Positions 62,088 to 64,000 of a stretch of DNA of 64,000 nucleotides are shown piece by piece. Position numbers and translations under genes: made by a program. Position 1 is the first letter of the stretch; every line of letters begins with the position of its first letter. The notes below the pieces were generated by a model. That model did not search any database and was not told the origin of the DNA. It saw only the letters and a program-made list of their open reading frames with translations. Origin of the DNA: Azospirillum lipoferum 4B (GTDB lineage: Bacteria; Pseudomonadota; Alphaproteobacteria; Azospirillales; Azospirillaceae); assembly GCF_000283655.1 (NCBI RefSeq), contig NC_016623.1, positions 578,501 to 642,500 of the forward strand, read 5' to 3'.

Positions 62088-63929
62088 ATGAGCAAGCCCG
62101 CCCCCCTGAATTCTGTCGTCGCCCGCGTGACCGAGCGCATCGCCGAGCGCAGCCGCGACCGCCGTGCGGCCTATCTGGCGCGGCTGGAAAGCGCCGGTGC
62201 GAAGCCGCGCCGCCATCGCCTGGGCTGCGCCAACCTCGCCCACGCCTTCGCCGCCTGTGGGGCGAACGACAAGGCGGCTCTGCGCGGCGAGACCCAGCCG
62301 TCGATCGGCATCGTCACCGCCTACAACGACATGCTCTCCGCCCACCAGCCCTACGAGGGCTATCCCGCCATGATCCGCGAGTCGGTGCGCGCGGCCGGCG
62401 GCGTGGCGCAGGTCGCCGGCGGCGTGCCCGCCATGTGCGACGGCGTCACCCAGGGCTATGAGGGGATGGAGCTGTCGCTGTTCAGCCGCGACGTCATCGC
62501 GCTGGCGACTGGCGTGGCGCTGTCCCATGCCACCTTCGACGGCGTGCTGTGCCTGGGCATCTGCGACAAGATCGTCCCCGGCCTGACGATCGGCGCGCTG
62601 GCCTTCGGCCATCTGCCGACCATCTTCGTGCCCGCCGGCCCGATGCCCTCCGGCCTGTCCAATGCCGACAAGGCCAAGGCGCGCCAGCTCTACGCCCAGG
62701 GCAAGGTCGGCCGGGAGGAACTGCTGGACGCGGAGTCCAAATCCTACCACGCGCCCGGCACCTGCACCTTCTACGGCACCGCCAACACCAACCAGATGCT
62801 GATGGAGATCATGGGCCTGCACCTGCCGGGCGCCAGCTTCGTCAACCCCAACACGCCTCTGCGCGATGCGCTGACCGATGCGGCGGCCCGCCGGGTGGTG
62901 GCGATGACCGCGCCCGGCGCCGGCATCCCCATCGGCCGCATCGTCGACGAGCGCGCGCTGGTCAACGGCATCGTCGGGCTGCTGGCCACCGGCGGTTCGA
63001 CCAACCACACCCTGCACATCCCGGCCATCGCCGCCGCCGCCGGCATCGAACTGAACTGGGAGGATTTCTCGGAGCTGTCGGCGGTGGTTCCGCTGCTCGC
63101 CCGTGTCTATCCCAACGGCAGCGCCGACGTGAACCGCTTCCATCAGGCCGGCGGCATGCCCTTCATCATCGGCCAGCTGATCGACGCCGGCCTCGTCCAC
63201 ACCGACATCTCCACCATCCTGGGCGAGGGCGGGCTGGAGCCCTACCGCAGTATGCCTGACCTCGACGAGGGCGGCGCCCTGACCTGGACCCGTGCAGCCA
63301 CCGACCAGAGCGGCGATCCGACGGTCGTCGCCACCACCGCGGCACCCTTCGCGGCCGAAGGCGGCCTGCGCGTGCTGACCGGCAATCTCGGCCGTGGCGT
63401 CATCAAGACCTCGGCGGTCAAGCCGGAGCACCGCGTCGTCGAGGCGCCCGCCCGCGTCTTCGACAATCAGGAGGCCGTCCAGGCCGCCTTCCGTGCCGGC
63501 GAACTCGACCGCGACGCGATCGTCGTCGTCCGTTACCAGGGCCCCGGCGCCAACGGCATGCCGGAGCTGCACAAGCTGACCCCGCCGCTGGGCGTGCTGC
63601 AGGACAAGGGCTTCAAGGTCGCGCTGGTGACCGACGGCCGCATGTCCGGCGCATCCGGCAAGGTCCCGGCGGCCATCCACGTCACGCCGGAGGTGAAGGG
63701 CGGCGGCCCGCTCGGCCGCGTGCGCGACGGCGACATCCTGCGGCTGGACGCCGAGGCCGGGACGCTCGACGCCCTGGTCGATGCCGCCGAGTGGGACAAC
63801 CGCGGCGCTCCGCCGCCGCCGAGCGAGGATGCCTCCCACGGCTGCGGGCGCGAGCTGTTCTCGCTGTTCCGCAACAATGCCGGTCCGGCGGAGAGCGGCG
63901 CCTCGGTCCTCAACCTGCTCGGCCGATAG
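62088..63929 (+). CDS. edd: 6-phosphogluconate dehydratase
   Basis: A 613-residue dehydratase of the Entner-Doudoroff pathway that converts 6-phosphogluconate to 2-keto-3-deoxy-6-phosphogluconate. Iron-sulfur and metal residues lie in the blocks [52 protein letters not shown] and [12 protein letters not shown]. The C-terminal ILVD/Edd domain has [22 protein letters not shown]. It is divergent from hexR. No eda gene follows within the 70 bases left in the window. Confidence 0.96.
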   Translation: MSKPAPLNSVVARVTERIAERSRDRRAAYLARLESAGAKPRRHRLGCANLAHAFAACGANDKAALRGETQPSIGIVTAYNDMLSAHQPYEGYPAMIRESVRAAGGVAQVAGGVPAMCDGVTQGYEGMELSLFSRDVIALATGVALSHATFDGVLCLGICDKIVPGLTIGALAFGHLPTIFVPAGPMPSGLSNADKAKARQLYAQGKVGREELLDAESKSYHAPGTCTFYGTANTNQMLMEIMGLHLPGASFVNPNTPLRDALTDAAARRVVAMTAPGAGIPIGRIVDERALVNGIVGLLATGGSTNHTLHIPAIAAAAGIELNWEDFSELSAVVPLLARVYPNGSADVNRFHQAGGMPFIIGQLIDAGLVHTDISTILGEGGLEPYRSMPDLDEGGALTWTRAATDQSGDPTVVATTAAPFAAEGGLRVLTGNLGRGVIKTSAVKPEHRVVEAPARVFDNQEAVQAAFRAGELDRDAIVVVRYQGPGANGMPELHKLTPPLGVLQDKGFKVALVTDGRMSGASGKVPAAIHVTPEVKGGGPLGRVRDGDILRLDAEAGTLDALVDAAEWDNRGAPPPPSEDASHGCGRELFSLFRNNAGPAESGASVLNLLGR

Positions 63930-63952
63930 GGCCGCGACAATTCTGGAAGAAA

Positions 63953-63980
63953 CGGGCCGGCATCGGGCCATGCCGGCCCG
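63953..63980. terminator. Strong hairpin downstream of edd
   Basis: CGGGCCGGCAT (63953-63963) is the exact reverse complement of ATGCCGGCCCG (63970-63980) with a six-base loop. It begins 24 bases after the edd stop. No T tract is visible before the window becomes too short, so termination is likely but not certain. Confidence 0.6.
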
Positions 63981-64000
63981 GATTGTGACCGGCCCATCCC

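Overview
The window reads as chromosome or chromid of a high-GC alphaproteobacterium, most like Azospirillum or a close Rhodospirillales relative. The basis is very GC-rich coding, ATGA/GTGA stop-start overlaps, a FliS/FliD/FlgK/FlgL flagellar set, a pqqABCDE operon with a PQQ-alcohol-oxidation accessory group, a fructose PTS, and Entner-Doudoroff edd next to hexR. No rRNA, tRNA, CRISPR array, transposase or phage gene was seen.

1-6.5 kb: the tail of an unknown gene, a YddA/SbmA-type exporter, a LuxR-type regulator, and a large protein with two carbohydrate-binding modules. 6.7-24.3 kb: an exopolysaccharide locus. One forward glycosyltransferase faces a ten-gene reverse operon: Wzx flippase, glycosyltransferase-methyltransferase fusion, a 714-residue protein of unknown function, a Wzc-like co-polymerase/tyrosine kinase, three GT4 enzymes, one GT2 enzyme, a Wzy-like polymerase and a secreted beta-helix protein. 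A priming transferase and an outer-membrane export protein are not present.

24.3-31.0 kb: a LacI-family FruR-like repressor divergent from fruB (EIIA-HPr-EI fusion), fruK and fruA, with two matching operators between them and a terminator after fruA.

31.1-44.8 kb: a flagellar late-gene block. A small unknown protein and a TPR/glycosyltransferase protein are forward. Reverse are an ECF sigma factor with a small partner, fliS, fliD, flagellin, flgL, flgK, two unknown flagellar-linked proteins, flgE and flgD. A conserved motif (A-rich block, then CGCCAGYTTYYGCC) precedes four of these transcription units in the correct orientation. It predicts one regulon that includes the forward unknown genes.

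44.9-55.2 kb: a FadJ-like beta-oxidation protein, a small cytochrome c, an E1 alpha/beta pair without E2/E3, a four-gene osmoprotectant-type ABC transporter, a small stress-type protein, an isochorismatase-like hydrolase, and a divergent Lrp/AsnC regulator. 55.2-60.7 kb: pqqABCDE, a CXXCW-motif protein whose signal region carries an in-frame palindromic repeat, a NarL-type response regulator, and cytochrome c-550 PedF. 60.9-64 kb: hexR and edd with a likely HexR operator on the edd promoter.
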